Of a stretch of DNA of 39,489 nt, positions 32,472-39,489 are shown one piece after another. This stretch comes from Deltaproteobacteria bacterium (GTDB lineage Bacteria > Desulfobacterota > Syntrophia > Syntrophales > UBA2210). The notes below the pieces were generated by a model. It saw nothing but the letters and a program-made list of their open reading frames with translations, was not told the DNA's origin and made no database searches. The stretch is taken from contig JAFGBH010000052.1 in NCBI GenBank assembly GCA_016933215.1, positions 1 to 39,489 on the forward strand. The letters run 5' to 3'. The first letter of the stretch is position 1. Each line of letters begins with the position of its first letter. Made by a program: the position numbers and the translations under genes.

Positions 32472-33539
32472 ATGAAAATAGGCCTTGTCGGGCTTCCCAA
32501 CTCGGGAAAGACGACAATATTCAATGCACTTACAAAATCCGAGGCGGAAGTGACTTCCTACGCGAGCCAGAAGGCGGAGCCGCATATCGCCATCATTGAA
32601 GTCGCAGACGACCGGGTGGATACACTCACAAAGATGTATCAGCCGAAAAAGACAACCTTCGCGACGATAGAAATTGTCGATTTCGTCGGCTTTTCCGAAG
32701 GGACGTCACGAAACGGTGGCCTGCCTTCGTCATTTGTGACGCATATCAAGACCATGGATGCCATTGCCCTGGTCGTTCGGAATTTTGGAGATAATTTCAG
32801 CGAAGCGCCCGACCCACTCGGAGATATCGACACTATTCTTACGGAATTTATCCTTTCGGATCTCATTATTACCGAAAACCGTCTCGAAAAGATCGAAGAG
32901 GCCTTCAGGCGGGGTAAGAAAACGGTTGAACTTGAGCGTGAGGAAAAACTCCTTCGCAGGATAGAAGATACACTGAATGAAAACCGGCCCGTCAGGGAAA
33001 TCGAGCTTTCCGGTGAAGAAAGACGCATCATTGCGGGCTTTCAGTATCTCACTCAAAAACAACTTCTCGTTATCATCAATTCCTCTGAGGAAAATTTCGG
33101 TAAAAACAGCGGCCTCACAAGTGCCGTCGATGCAAAATATTCAGCCATAGAGTTTGCCGGGAACTTCGAAATGGAACTCTCTCGCCTCGATGATGAAGAG
33201 GGCGCTCTTTTCATGGAGGATATGGGGATCCAGGAATCTGCCCGCGACCGGCTGACCCGCTCGGCCTATGAACTCCTTGGACTCATCAGTTTCATTACCG
33301 TCGGTACCGATGAGGTACGGGCCTGGACGATACACAGTGGCGACACCGCCCTCGATGCGGCAGGAACGATCCATTCGGATCTTGCACGCGGCTTTATCAG
33401 GGCAGAATGCTTTTCCTACGAAAATCTGGTCAAATGCGGTTCCGAAAAGGGAGTCCGCGATAAAGGCCACTTTCGCCTCGAAGGAAGAGATTACGTTATA
33501 AGTGACGGCGATATCCTCGGTATCCGCTTCAGTGTATAA
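32472..33539 (+). CDS. ychF: YchF/Obg-family GTPase/ATPase
   Basis: A 355-residue P-loop NTPase of the YchF group. The Walker A loop is GLPNSGKTT (7-15), switch II and G3 are represented by IEIVDFVGFSEG, a helical insertion (about 130-200) follows, and a TGS domain closes the protein (AWTIHSGDTALDAAGTIHSDLARGF to the terminal ISDGDILGIRFSV). YchF proteins bind ribosomes and prefer ATP over GTP. The G4 region reads VIINSSEE, unlike NKxD, as in the ATP-preferring family. It stands alone behind its own promoter and converges on the YcgN-family gene. Confidence 0.93.
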   Translation: MKIGLVGLPNSGKTTIFNALTKSEAEVTSYASQKAEPHIAIIEVADDRVDTLTKMYQPKKTTFATIEIVDFVGFSEGTSRNGGLPSSFVTHIKTMDAIALVVRNFGDNFSEAPDPLGDIDTILTEFILSDLIITENRLEKIEEAFRRGKKTVELEREEKLLRRIEDTLNENRPVREIELSGEERRIIAGFQYLTQKQLLVIINSSEENFGKNSGLTSAVDAKYSAIEFAGNFEMELSRLDDEEGALFMEDMGIQESARDRLTRSAYELLGLISFITVGTDEVRAWTIHSGDTALDAAGTIHSDLARGFIRAECFSYENLVKCGSEKGVRDKGHFRLEGRDYVISDGDILGIRFSV

Positions 33540-33588
33540 GGAAAAAACACCTTCGCCATAGCAGCCAAAGTGCAATCAGGTTCCTCGC

Positions 33589-34038
33589 TCAAATCTCGGT
33601 ATCCAGGATATAGGCCTCAAGATCTTCCAGTTTGATATACTTCTCACTGATCACCTTGCCGCGTATAGATATCCCCGCCTCATGAACCGACTCCGGATCA
33701 CCTGTGACAAGGTGGTGCCACTCTGCAAGCCCCTTTCCCTCGGCAAGACGGCGGTAGGAGCATGTCACTGGTAACCACTTAAACTCGTCTATTTTGTCGT
33801 TGGTTAAGACAATACATTCAGAAAATACTTTAAGTCTGGTTTCGTAGAATCTGCATCGGCAGGTTTCCAGATTGAGATAGCGGCACGCAACCCCCGTGTA
33901 GTGAATCTGCTTTGTCTCTTCGTCTTCGAGTTTCAGGAGGCAGCACCGCCCGCAGCCGTCGCAGATGGATTCCCATTCTTCCTGCGTCATTTCCTCGAAT
34001 GATTTCGTGAGCCAGAATTTTTCTTCCTTTTTCGTCAT
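33589..34038 (-). CDS. YcgN-family cysteine-cluster protein (UPF0260)
   Basis: A 149-residue protein of the YkgJ/YcgN cysteine-cluster group. Cysteines 26, 29, 32, 33 (CDGCGRCC), 52, 60, 62, 75 and 93 form the expected metal site. The order CDGCGRCC, ACRYLN, CRCRFYETR, C and LPVTCSYR is the YcgN pattern. The function is unknown; an Fe-S or Zn role is presumed. It is convergent with ychF, with a 49-bp gap and no clear terminator. Confidence 0.9.
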   Translation of the reverse strand: MTKKEEKFWLTKSFEEMTQEEWESICDGCGRCCLLKLEDEETKQIHYTGVACRYLNLETCRCRFYETRLKVFSECIVLTNDKIDEFKWLPVTCSYRRLAEGKGLAEWHHLVTGDPESVHEAGISIRGKVISEKYIKLEDLEAYILDTEI

Positions 34039-34107
34039 AATAGTAATTTTAAAGATATTTTACGATTCTATATTTACTCTTCAATTTTCTATAATCGATG
34101 AATAGAT

Positions 34108-34290
34108 GTGAACTGAACAGCGACCGCAATCACCGTTGCTTGCAGCGGTATTAGCGAGTAAATAAAAATACATTTTTCCTTAAACCCGATAATCGGGATA
34201 AATTCTAACTTACTAAACAGTCAGAGATTCCCCGCAACTGTCGGAGCAAAAGAGGAGATCCCGCTTGTACGGGATGGCGGGGAGCTTCAA
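34108..34290 (+). repeat. Dispersed structured repeat, copy D (diverged and enlarged)
   Basis: It begins GAACTGAACAGCGACCGC, keeps the TTGCTTGCAGCGG core and ends CGGGATGGCGGGGAGCTTCAA like the other copies. An extra stretch of about 75 bp lies between the AT-rich middle and the terminal hairpin. The gap 34039-34485 otherwise holds only this element and the AbiE control region. Confidence 0.75.
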
Positions 34291-34365
34291 GTTCATAGTA
34301 TGATTTTAATAAACAATCAAGGGTACAAATAATAAGAAAGTGAAGTCAAATAATGATAAAACAAG

Positions 34366-34422
34366 ATATTCTACATAGTATGTCGAAAATATGTCGACAT
34401 ACTATGTAGAATATGATACTAT
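34366..34422 (+). promoter_or_regulatory. 21-bp perfect inverted repeat and promoter of the AbiE-type operon
   Basis: Arms 34366-34386 and 34394-34414 are perfect inverted copies with a 7-base spacer. Each arm itself contains an odd palindrome ACATA-N-TATGT (34373-34383 and 34397-34407, centres 24 bp apart). A promoter overlaps the right arm: -35 TCGACA at 34394-34399 and -10 TACTAT at 34417-34422, 17 bp apart. AbiEi proteins are known to bind two inverted repeats in their own promoter, so this is the likely operator. Confidence 0.7.
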
Positions 34423-34485
34423 CTGTACAAATTTAACGGATACACGTTAATTTTTCTGACCATTATCGGTATAGAGTTATAGAAA

Positions 34486-35127
34486 ATGATAGAGACAATC
34501 AGGAGGCAAATACCATATAGCGAATTTGACTATCAGGTTCTGATGGATTGCCTGAAGGATTATGCGCATCCGAGAGACAAGGTATCGGATCTCCTCAGAA
34601 AGGGCCATATCACACGAATCAAGAAGGGGCTGTATGTCTTCGGTGAAAAGTACCGTCAAGGTTCCGTTTCGCGTGAGGTACTGGCAAATCTGATGTATGG
34701 ACCGTCTTATATCTCACTTGATTATGCCCTCCATTATTACGGATTAATCCCTGAAAGGGTCGAAGCGTTAACATCGGTATCACTCGGACGGTCAAGACGT
34801 TTTTTTACACCTGCCGGTCTTTTTATTTATCGCATGATTCCGCTCGAATCATTTCGGATTGGCATGGACAGTGTGGAGCTTGAGGATGGGCGATCTTTTC
34901 TTATAGCCACACCAGAAAAGGCGCTCGCTGATAAAATCCGGGATAGTCGTGGGGCAAATATCTCAACACAACGGGATATGAAGACATACCTTTTTGAGAA
35001 TTTGCGAATCGATAAGGATACCCTCGTAGAATTGAGTTCCGAACGGATCGATAAAATTGCAGAAGGGTATCGGTCACAGCGAATCAGGATGCTTGCACGG
35101 TTAATTAAGAGACTGAAGGCCAGGTAG
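34486..35127 (+). CDS. AbiEi-family antitoxin/transcriptional regulator
   Basis: A 213-residue protein of the AbiEi family: an N-terminal winged helix (YQVLMDCLKDY, KVSDLLRKGHITRIKKGLYVFG) followed by the AbiEi C-terminal domain (YISLDYALHYYGLIPERVEALTS, then TPEKALADKIRD). In type IV toxin-antitoxin systems it represses its own operon and counteracts the AbiEii nucleotidyltransferase without direct binding. The ribosome site is weak. It is followed after 18 bp by the toxin gene, in the standard order. The inverted repeat 71 bp upstream is the probable binding site. Confidence 0.87.
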   Translation: MIETIRRQIPYSEFDYQVLMDCLKDYAHPRDKVSDLLRKGHITRIKKGLYVFGEKYRQGSVSREVLANLMYGPSYISLDYALHYYGLIPERVEALTSVSLGRSRRFFTPAGLFIYRMIPLESFRIGMDSVELEDGRSFLIATPEKALADKIRDSRGANISTQRDMKTYLFENLRIDKDTLVELSSERIDKIAEGYRSQRIRMLARLIKRLKAR

Positions 35128-35145
35128 GAGGAGATTTACAAACAT

Positions 35146-36012
35146 ATGCACGAAGCTATTGCTCGTATGCTTTCAAAGTATGAAACAAGTTCCATAGAAA
35201 ACTATACAAGAGCAATCAGAGAAATTTTTCAGGAAATTACCTTGCTTGGGCTCTGGCGTGGCAAATTCTTTGAAAGAGCGGCCTTTTACGGAGGTACGGC
35301 ACTTCGGGTTATCTATGGTCTTGATCGTTTTTCTGAGGATCTTGATTTTACACTCCTGAGTCAGAAAGAGCAATTTGACATGTCCCAATACACCGATGCT
35401 GCAGAGAAGGAAATAAAGGCTTTCGGATTTGATGTGCATATCGAGGTGAAGAAAAAAACAAAAAAGAGTGAGGTGCAATCGGCGTTTCTGAAGGCCCAGA
35501 CGATCGAACAGCTTATCCTTATAAATGCGCCAGATGAAGTGACTCGTGAAATTCCAAGAGGGCAGGTGATAAAAATTAGACTGGAAGTGGATATCGATCC
35601 TCCGCCATCATTTCAGACGGATGCAAAATATCTGCTGACGCCCATCCCCTTTTCGGTTCGAACAGTTGCCTTGCCCGATCTCTTTGCAGGGAAAATGCAT
35701 GCAGTACTCTGCCGTCGATGGAAAACCAGGGTGAAAGGGAGAGATTGGTACGATCTTGTATGGTTTGTCACATACTATCCCAAATTGCACCTTGCTCACT
35801 TAGAAGCACGAATGCGTCAGACAGGGGATTGGAATGAAAAAGAGGTTTTGACACAGAATGCCTTTATGAAAATAATGCATGAAAGAATTGAATCACTTGA
35901 TGTTGGGCAAGCGCGTCGAGAAGTAGAGGCCTTTGTTAAAAATCCCGATTCGCTTATTATTTGGTCGCAGAAATTCTTCCATGAGATTGTTTCGAGAATT
36001 ACTCTGCAATAA
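35146..36012 (+). CDS. AbiEii/AbiGii-family nucleotidyltransferase toxin
   Basis: A 288-residue nucleotidyltransferase of the AbiEii (DUF1814) family. Catalytic motifs are intact: GGTALR (49-54), RFSEDLDF with Asp65 and Asp67, the third acid in RLEVDID (about 146-150), the Lys in LFAGKMHA (Lys182) and KGRDWYDL (196-203). AbiEii toxins block growth by nucleotide addition, reported for tRNA acceptor ends in related enzymes, and can give phage abortive infection. A strong AGGAGGAG site precedes the ATG. Paired with the AbiEi gene upstream. Confidence 0.9.
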   Translation: MHEAIARMLSKYETSSIENYTRAIREIFQEITLLGLWRGKFFERAAFYGGTALRVIYGLDRFSEDLDFTLLSQKEQFDMSQYTDAAEKEIKAFGFDVHIEVKKKTKKSEVQSAFLKAQTIEQLILINAPDEVTREIPRGQVIKIRLEVDIDPPPSFQTDAKYLLTPIPFSVRTVALPDLFAGKMHAVLCRRWKTRVKGRDWYDLVWFVTYYPKLHLAHLEARMRQTGDWNEKEVLTQNAFMKIMHERIESLDVGQARREVEAFVKNPDSLIIWSQKFFHEIVSRITLQ

Positions 36013-36111
36013 ACCAGAATGAACGGAAATTAGAGATTAAGTAAAGCGTTAAACAAAACCCTAATAAAGCACTTTCTTAGAAGTATCTCAAGGCGGCGTT
36101 TTATATGTGAA

Positions 36112-36215
36112 GCAACCCGCCGCCCTCGGGGCGGGGCTTTCCGGTAAGGAAGCCGAAGGCGAATACTATATTCCTTTTTAATTGCGCCCCTTGACCCGCC
36201 CTCAGGGCGGGGCTT
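36112..36215. repeat. Two REP-like GC-rich hairpins
   Basis: CCGCCC-TCG-GGGCGG (36120-36134) and CCCGCCC-TCA-GGGCGGG (36195-36211), each followed by GGCTT, occur 75 bp apart in the gap between the AbiEii gene and the convergent coiled-coil gene. They may act as terminators or mRNA-end stabilisers. Confidence 0.6.
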
Positions 36216-36248
36216 ACGGGTGCGCTCCCGGTCAGAAGTGACGCAGCT

Positions 36249-36839
36249 TTATTGCTCCGGTTGAATCTCTGTCTCCGGCTTGACAAGCTGTTTCACCGCC
36301 TCTATCTGAGCCTTGCTGGCATCCAGCTCATCAGCGAGTTTCTGAATTACGCCCTTAAGTCTCTCGTTTTCTTCATAAATGTTTTGGCTATCGTCAACCG
36401 CTAATTGAAGGGCGTCTCTCTCTATGACAAGCGCAGCTACTTCATTCAATAAATTATCGTGCTCTACCTGTAAAGCGGCGGCATTTTTCAGGCGTTCCTC
36501 GTTCTCTGTTATAACTGACTGCATCGAAGTATTTTTCTTTTTCAGCTCTTCAATCTCTTTTGTGAGGGTCCCGATCTGTTCCTTCAGCTTCGCGGGATCA
36601 TTTGCCTCATCATTCATACTGGCTATATGCTCCTGCAGTGCGTCAGCTTTTTCAATCAAGACGAGATTAGCCTTTTCCATAGACTCTATGTATTCGATAG
36701 TCTTTGAGAGGTATTTTGTGTAATCGGGCTTTTTCTCACGTTCGACACCCCAGACATAATAACCGATAACAATACCCGCGACGAACAAAACAACGATACC
36801 TGCAAGGTACATTAAGAACTCTTTTCTCTCTTTAGTCAT
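36249..36839 (-). CDS. Single-helix membrane-anchored coiled-coil protein
   Basis: A 196-residue protein with one N-terminal membrane helix (about 9-29) and a long heptad-like coiled coil (about 45-185; for example LKEQIGTLTKEIEELKKKN and ERLKGVIQKLADELDASKAQ). It ends in an acidic/proline tail PETEIQPEQ. No family is recognised. Such proteins can serve as periplasmic spacers or scaffold partners. CTAAGGAGGGAG gives a strong ribosome site. A perfect 7-bp inverted repeat (ACCGTTT 36858-36864, AAACGGT 36874-36880) lies in its leader and might be an operator. The rest of the upstream gap to 37086 is AT-rich with no gene seen. Confidence 0.75.
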   Translation of the reverse strand: MTKERKEFLMYLAGIVVLFVAGIVIGYYVWGVEREKKPDYTKYLSKTIEYIESMEKANLVLIEKADALQEHIASMNDEANDPAKLKEQIGTLTKEIEELKKKNTSMQSVITENEERLKNAAALQVEHDNLLNEVAALVIERDALQLAVDDSQNIYEENERLKGVIQKLADELDASKAQIEAVKQLVKPETEIQPEQ

Positions 36840-37086
36840 GGCTCCCTCCTTAGGAACACCGTTTATATTAAGGAAACGGTTGATAAAGATTAATAGACAA
36901 AATGCATTATAGCACTATGCGGGGCGAGAGAAAACAGTAGAAAATAAAATAATCAGGGCAGGGCATTTGTCGCTGGTAACAATCAGTATCAATTTGTATT
37001 ATAGTTATTTAGACCACTAATGTTATATAATACATTAACATAACATGTGACATGACAAATGGCATTCGTCGTGTATCATTCGCTCT

Positions 37087-37839
37087 TCAGGCCGTCTGAT
37101 GACGGGGCGGTTTTCTCAGCTTCACCGGTTCGGCCGGTTTTCTGCCGATCCTCAGATTCAGCATTTCAACGAAGACAGAGAAGGCAACGGAAAAATAGAT
37201 ATACCCCTTGGGGATGTGAAAACTCATTCCTTCCGCCACCAGTGTGGCACCGATCAGGATGAGAAAGCTGAGAGCAAGGATCTTGATGGTAGGGTGAATG
37301 TCGATAAAATTGCTGATGGGACGGGCGGCAAACATCATGACAATGACGGCAATAACAATGGCAAGAATCATGATGTGAACATGCTGAGCGAGTCCCACGG
37401 CGGTGATGACGGAATCGAGGGAGAAGACGATATCGAGGACCATGATCTCCAGAAGGACACCCACAAAGGTTGCTCCTTTGTGGCTTCTCGTCTTTCGTGC
37501 CTCTTCGCTTTCGAGGCTGTTATGAATCTCAAGGGTGCTCTTGATAAAAAGAAACATGCCGCCGAAGATGAGGATCAAATCGCGACCGGAAAAGGCGTGC
37601 TCGAATATGGCAAAAAACGGTTTCGTCAGGGTCATGATCCAGACGAGGGAAAGGAGGAGCGCGATACGGCTTATCATTGCCAGGGCGAGGCCCATGATCC
37701 GTGCTTTCTGGCGCCGTTTTTCGGGCAGACGGCCCACGAGGACTGAAATGAAAATAATATTGTCGATTCCCAGTACGATCTCAAGTGCCGTCAAGGTTGC
37801 CAGCGCAACCCATGCCTGAGGTTCATACAACCATTCCAT
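37087..37839 (-). CDS. TerC-family integral membrane protein
   Basis: A 250-residue TerC protein with about seven membrane helices. The family signature acidic motifs are present: LEIVLGIDNIIFISVL near residue 19-34 and VFSLDSVITAVG near 138-150. TerC proteins are linked to tellurite resistance in ter operons and, more broadly, to metal (Mn) export and metalation of secreted proteins. No ter genes are nearby, so a general metal-export role is more likely. AGGAGAAGG precedes the ATG. It stands alone on the minus strand. Confidence 0.92.
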   Translation of the reverse strand: MEWLYEPQAWVALATLTALEIVLGIDNIIFISVLVGRLPEKRRQKARIMGLALAMISRIALLLSLVWIMTLTKPFFAIFEHAFSGRDLILIFGGMFLFIKSTLEIHNSLESEEARKTRSHKGATFVGVLLEIMVLDIVFSLDSVITAVGLAQHVHIMILAIVIAVIVMMFAARPISNFIDIHPTIKILALSFLILIGATLVAEGMSFHIPKGYIYFSVAFSVFVEMLNLRIGRKPAEPVKLRKPPRHQTA

Positions 37840-37896
37840 GGCCTTCTCCTCTATGTCGTATATGTTTTTCTGTCATTGCGAGCATATTTCCCCGTC

Positions 37897-38101
37897 ATTC
37901 AACGTCATTCCCGACCTGATCGGGAATCCTGTCTTTTCTCATTCAGTGTAGCTGCCCGATTAATTCCTGTCATTGCGAGTCCCGATGAAATCGGAACGCG
38001 TCAATCTCTTTTTTTTTACTCTAATCCTTACCCCTTATTCCTTAATCCTTGTTCCTTGTAGCATGCCCATTTATGGGCGCTTTTTCTTCACGTCATTGCG
38101 A
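37897..38101 (+). repeat. Duplicated intergenic cassette, copy 2
   Basis: About 205 bp nearly identical to 32064-32256. It includes the GATCGGGAATCC module, the CTGCCCGATTAATTCCTGTCAT segment (only the middle 20 bases are invariant), the T-rich stretch with repeated CCTTA units and the GCCCAT/ATGGGC hairpin with CTTTTTCTT. Further GTCATTGCGAG modules at about 37871 and 38092 and a GTCATTCCGGAAT module at about 38141 extend it. The gap 37840-38307 holds repeats only. Confidence 0.85.
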
Positions 38102-38307
38102 GTCCCGATACAATCGGGACAAAGCACCCTCGTTCTTTTTTTGTCATTCCGGAATCCGCGAAAGCGGATATCCGGAATCCAGATTCCCCCTAATCCATAT
38201 CCCTTTGTCCCTCTGTCCCTAATCCCCAATCCAATCCCCTTTACATTCGGGAAAACAGCAGTTATATTATACACAACTTTATCAATAATGGAGAGCATGA
38301 ACTATTT

Positions 38308-38868
38308 ATGAAAACACAGGATAACGAGGACCCTGCCAGTAAGCGCAAGAGACCCGACATCGAAATACGCGAGATGGAAATCGAGGATCTTGCGGCAGTC
38401 TTTAATCTGGGAGAGAAGCTCTTTCAGGCCCGCGAGGTGCCCAATCTCTACCGTACCTGGGACGAGTACGAAGTCGTCGACTTTTTCGACAGCGATACGA
38501 GCCACGCTTACGTGGCCGAAATGGGCGACGTCATCGTGGGATTTGCCTTGGGCTACATCGTGACGAAGCGAAATTCCGCCTGGAAATACGGCTATCTCGT
38601 CTGGCTCGGCGTGGAGCCTGAACTGCAGCGCTCAGGCATCGCCACGAAGCTTTACAAGGAGGTTCGCGACTCCATGCTGGAAGAAGGCGTCAGGATCGTC
38701 TTTGTCGACACCGAGGCGGACAACAGAGACGCCCTCAAATTTTTCTCCCGAATGGGATTCGGAAAACCGGAGGAACACCTCTACCTCTCGTTGAACGTGG
38801 ACGACAAGCTCCGGGAATCGAGGCTAAAAAACGGGAATAACAGGCACAAAAAGAATGGCCGCCATTAG
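38308..38868 (+). CDS. GNAT-family N-acetyltransferase (RimI-like)
   Basis: A 186-residue GNAT domain protein. The beta4/alpha3 acetyl-CoA motif reads VWLGVEPELQRSGIATKLYKEV with the pyrophosphate loop R-S-G-I-A. It is preceded by YVAEMGDVIVGFALGY and followed by DTEADNRDALKFFSRMGF, the usual RimI-like end. The N-terminal 18 and C-terminal 20 residues are basic and low in complexity. The ribosome site is weak. The gene overlaps the M20 peptidase gene by 14 bp, which implies coupled translation and linked functions, for example acetylation and deacetylation or hydrolysis of an amino compound; this is an inference. Confidence 0.88.
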   Translation: MKTQDNEDPASKRKRPDIEIREMEIEDLAAVFNLGEKLFQAREVPNLYRTWDEYEVVDFFDSDTSHAYVAEMGDVIVGFALGYIVTKRNSAWKYGYLVWLGVEPELQRSGIATKLYKEVRDSMLEEGVRIVFVDTEADNRDALKFFSRMGFGKPEEHLYLSLNVDDKLRESRLKNGNNRHKKNGRH

Positions 38869-39489
38869 AAAACAGAAAATCCGCCACATTCTGCAGGGAA
38901 TCATTGATATTTACAGCCCCTCCGGCAAGGAGGAAGAGATCCTCGATTTTGTCTACCGGTATCTGAAGAAGGAGAATATCCCCGTCATCCGGCAGGAGAT
39001 TGACGAGAGCCGCTATAATATCGTTGTTGTTCCCCCCGATGCGGACCCTCAGCTTGTCCTGGTGGGGCATCTCGACACCGTTACCGCCTACGATCTCGAC
39101 CACTACAGTTTCGTGAGAAAAGGGAACAAAGTCTCCGGCCTGGGAAGCGCCGACATGAAAGGTGGCTGTGCCGCCATGATCGAGGCATACATTGCCGCCT
39201 GGAATGAGCAGGGAGGGGCAACACCGGCTGCTTTGGCCCTGGTGGTGGGCGAGGAGGAAACCGGTGACGGCGCCGAGGCATTCGTCAAGGATTATCATTT
39301 TCCCTGGGCCATTATCGGCGAGCCCACGGAGCTGAAGCCCTGTCTCAGCCATTACGGATACCTGGAATTTCAGGTATCATCGCGGGGCAAACGTCGCCAT
39401 GCTTCGCTGGCGCACAAGGACAACAATCCCGTCGATGCACTGCTCCGGTTTCTGCTGGAGCTTTCCACCTATTTTGAAGAGCGGTATCC
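38855..39489 (+). CDS. M20-family metallopeptidase/deacylase, 3'-truncated by the window end
   Basis: An open frame runs from ATG 38855 to the last base without a stop, giving about 211 residues of an M20 peptidase. The metal-site motifs are in order: GHLDTV near residue 70, GSADMKGG near residue 97 and GEEETGDG near residue 132, then GEPTELKPC, followed by the start of the dimerisation domain (YGYLEFQVSSRGKRRHAS). Related enzymes include ArgE, DapE, LysK and carboxypeptidase G2. The start overlaps the GNAT gene. The exact substrate cannot be assigned without the C-terminal half. Confidence 0.88.
   Translation, partial: MAAIRKQKIRHILQGIIDIYSPSGKEEEILDFVYRYLKKENIPVIRQEIDESRYNIVVVPPDADPQLVLVGHLDTVTAYDLDHYSFVRKGNKVSGLGSADMKGGCAAMIEAYIAAWNEQGGATPAALALVVGEEETGDGAEAFVKDYHFPWAIIGEPTELKPCLSHYGYLEFQVSSRGKRRHASLAHKDNNPVDALLRFLLELSTYFEERY

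Noticed and set aside
37099-37746. A 215-codon plus-strand frame opposite terC
   Set aside because: It is highly charged, low in complexity and mirrors the TerC membrane helices; TerC motifs are unmistakable on the other strand.
38308-39489. GNAT plus M20 genes with the ATP-grasp gene considered as an N-acetylglutaminylglutamine amide (NAGGN) system
   Set aside because: The ATP-grasp gene is 7 kb away in another unit, no amidotransferase is present, and the GNAT is a stand-alone RimI-like protein.
1-39489. tRNA, rRNA, riboswitches and intact insertion sequences
   Set aside because: Reading the gaps on both strands showed no cloverleaf, no rRNA-like conserved segments, no known riboswitch core and no transposase reading frame.

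Overview
The window looks like a chromosomal segment of a Gram-negative, probably anaerobic bacterium, most likely of the former Deltaproteobacteria (Desulfobacterota). The support is indirect. There is a large acyl-CoA degradation operon with thiolase/DUF35 pairs, a PEP-CTERM protein with a sigma-54-type promoter, a signal-peptide-bearing YD-repeat giant, a TRL-like lipoprotein, and intergenic GTCATTGCGAG-type and other dispersed repeats. No rRNA, tRNA, CRISPR array or intact insertion sequence was seen.

Region 1 (1-8983) is one tightly packed plus-strand operon: a CoA-transferase beta subunit (5' end possibly cut by the window), two thiolase-like proteins, two Zn-ribbon/OB-fold (DUF35) proteins, two acyl-CoA dehydrogenases, two MaoC-fold hydratase proteins and an acyl-CoA ligase, closed by a strong terminator at 9011-9045. 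Each core enzyme is present as a tandem pair in which one partner keeps the canonical catalytic residue and the other has lost it. This recalls the mycobacterial igr (cholesterol side-chain) operon and the anaerobic BbsAB thiolase. No 3-hydroxyacyl-CoA dehydrogenase is visible, so the chain could end in a retro-aldol cleavage rather than a thiolysis. The substrate cannot be read from the sequence; a branched, alicyclic or steroid-like acid is a guess.

Region 2 (9046-15976) holds a secreted YD/RHS protein of about 2090 residues. Its domain order (Ig-like, transthyretin-like, plug-like region, six NHL repeats, YD shell, RHS core, variable tip) parallels animal teneurins. A 75-residue two-helix membrane protein follows and is a candidate immunity protein.

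Region 3 (16196-23633) is accessory. It has a PEP-CTERM protein behind the gutted remnant of a second PEP-CTERM gene, a GG-N10-GC promoter and three 17-bp upstream sites. It also has an exported isochorismatase-fold protein without the catalytic Cys, a membrane PH-like protein, a DUF4412 protein, an AbrB/PIN toxin-antitoxin pair, a macro-domain protein, an SGNH hydrolase and an amidohydrolase.

Region 4 (23691-31984) has a small membrane protein, a D-aminoacylase-like enzyme, a CGGC protein and a TRL-like lipoprotein. A group of four plus-strand genes of unknown pathway follows: GT-A-like transferase, DUF885 metallopeptidase, ATP-grasp ligase and methyltransferase.

Region 5 (31985-39489) has YchF, a YcgN-family protein, an AbiE-type toxin-antitoxin pair with a 21-bp perfect inverted repeat over its promoter, a coiled-coil membrane protein, TerC, a GNAT acetyltransferase and the start of an M20 peptidase. 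Two dispersed repeat families punctuate regions 3-5: a structured element of about 110 bp in four copies, and a cassette of about 200 bp duplicated on either side of the YchF-TerC segment.
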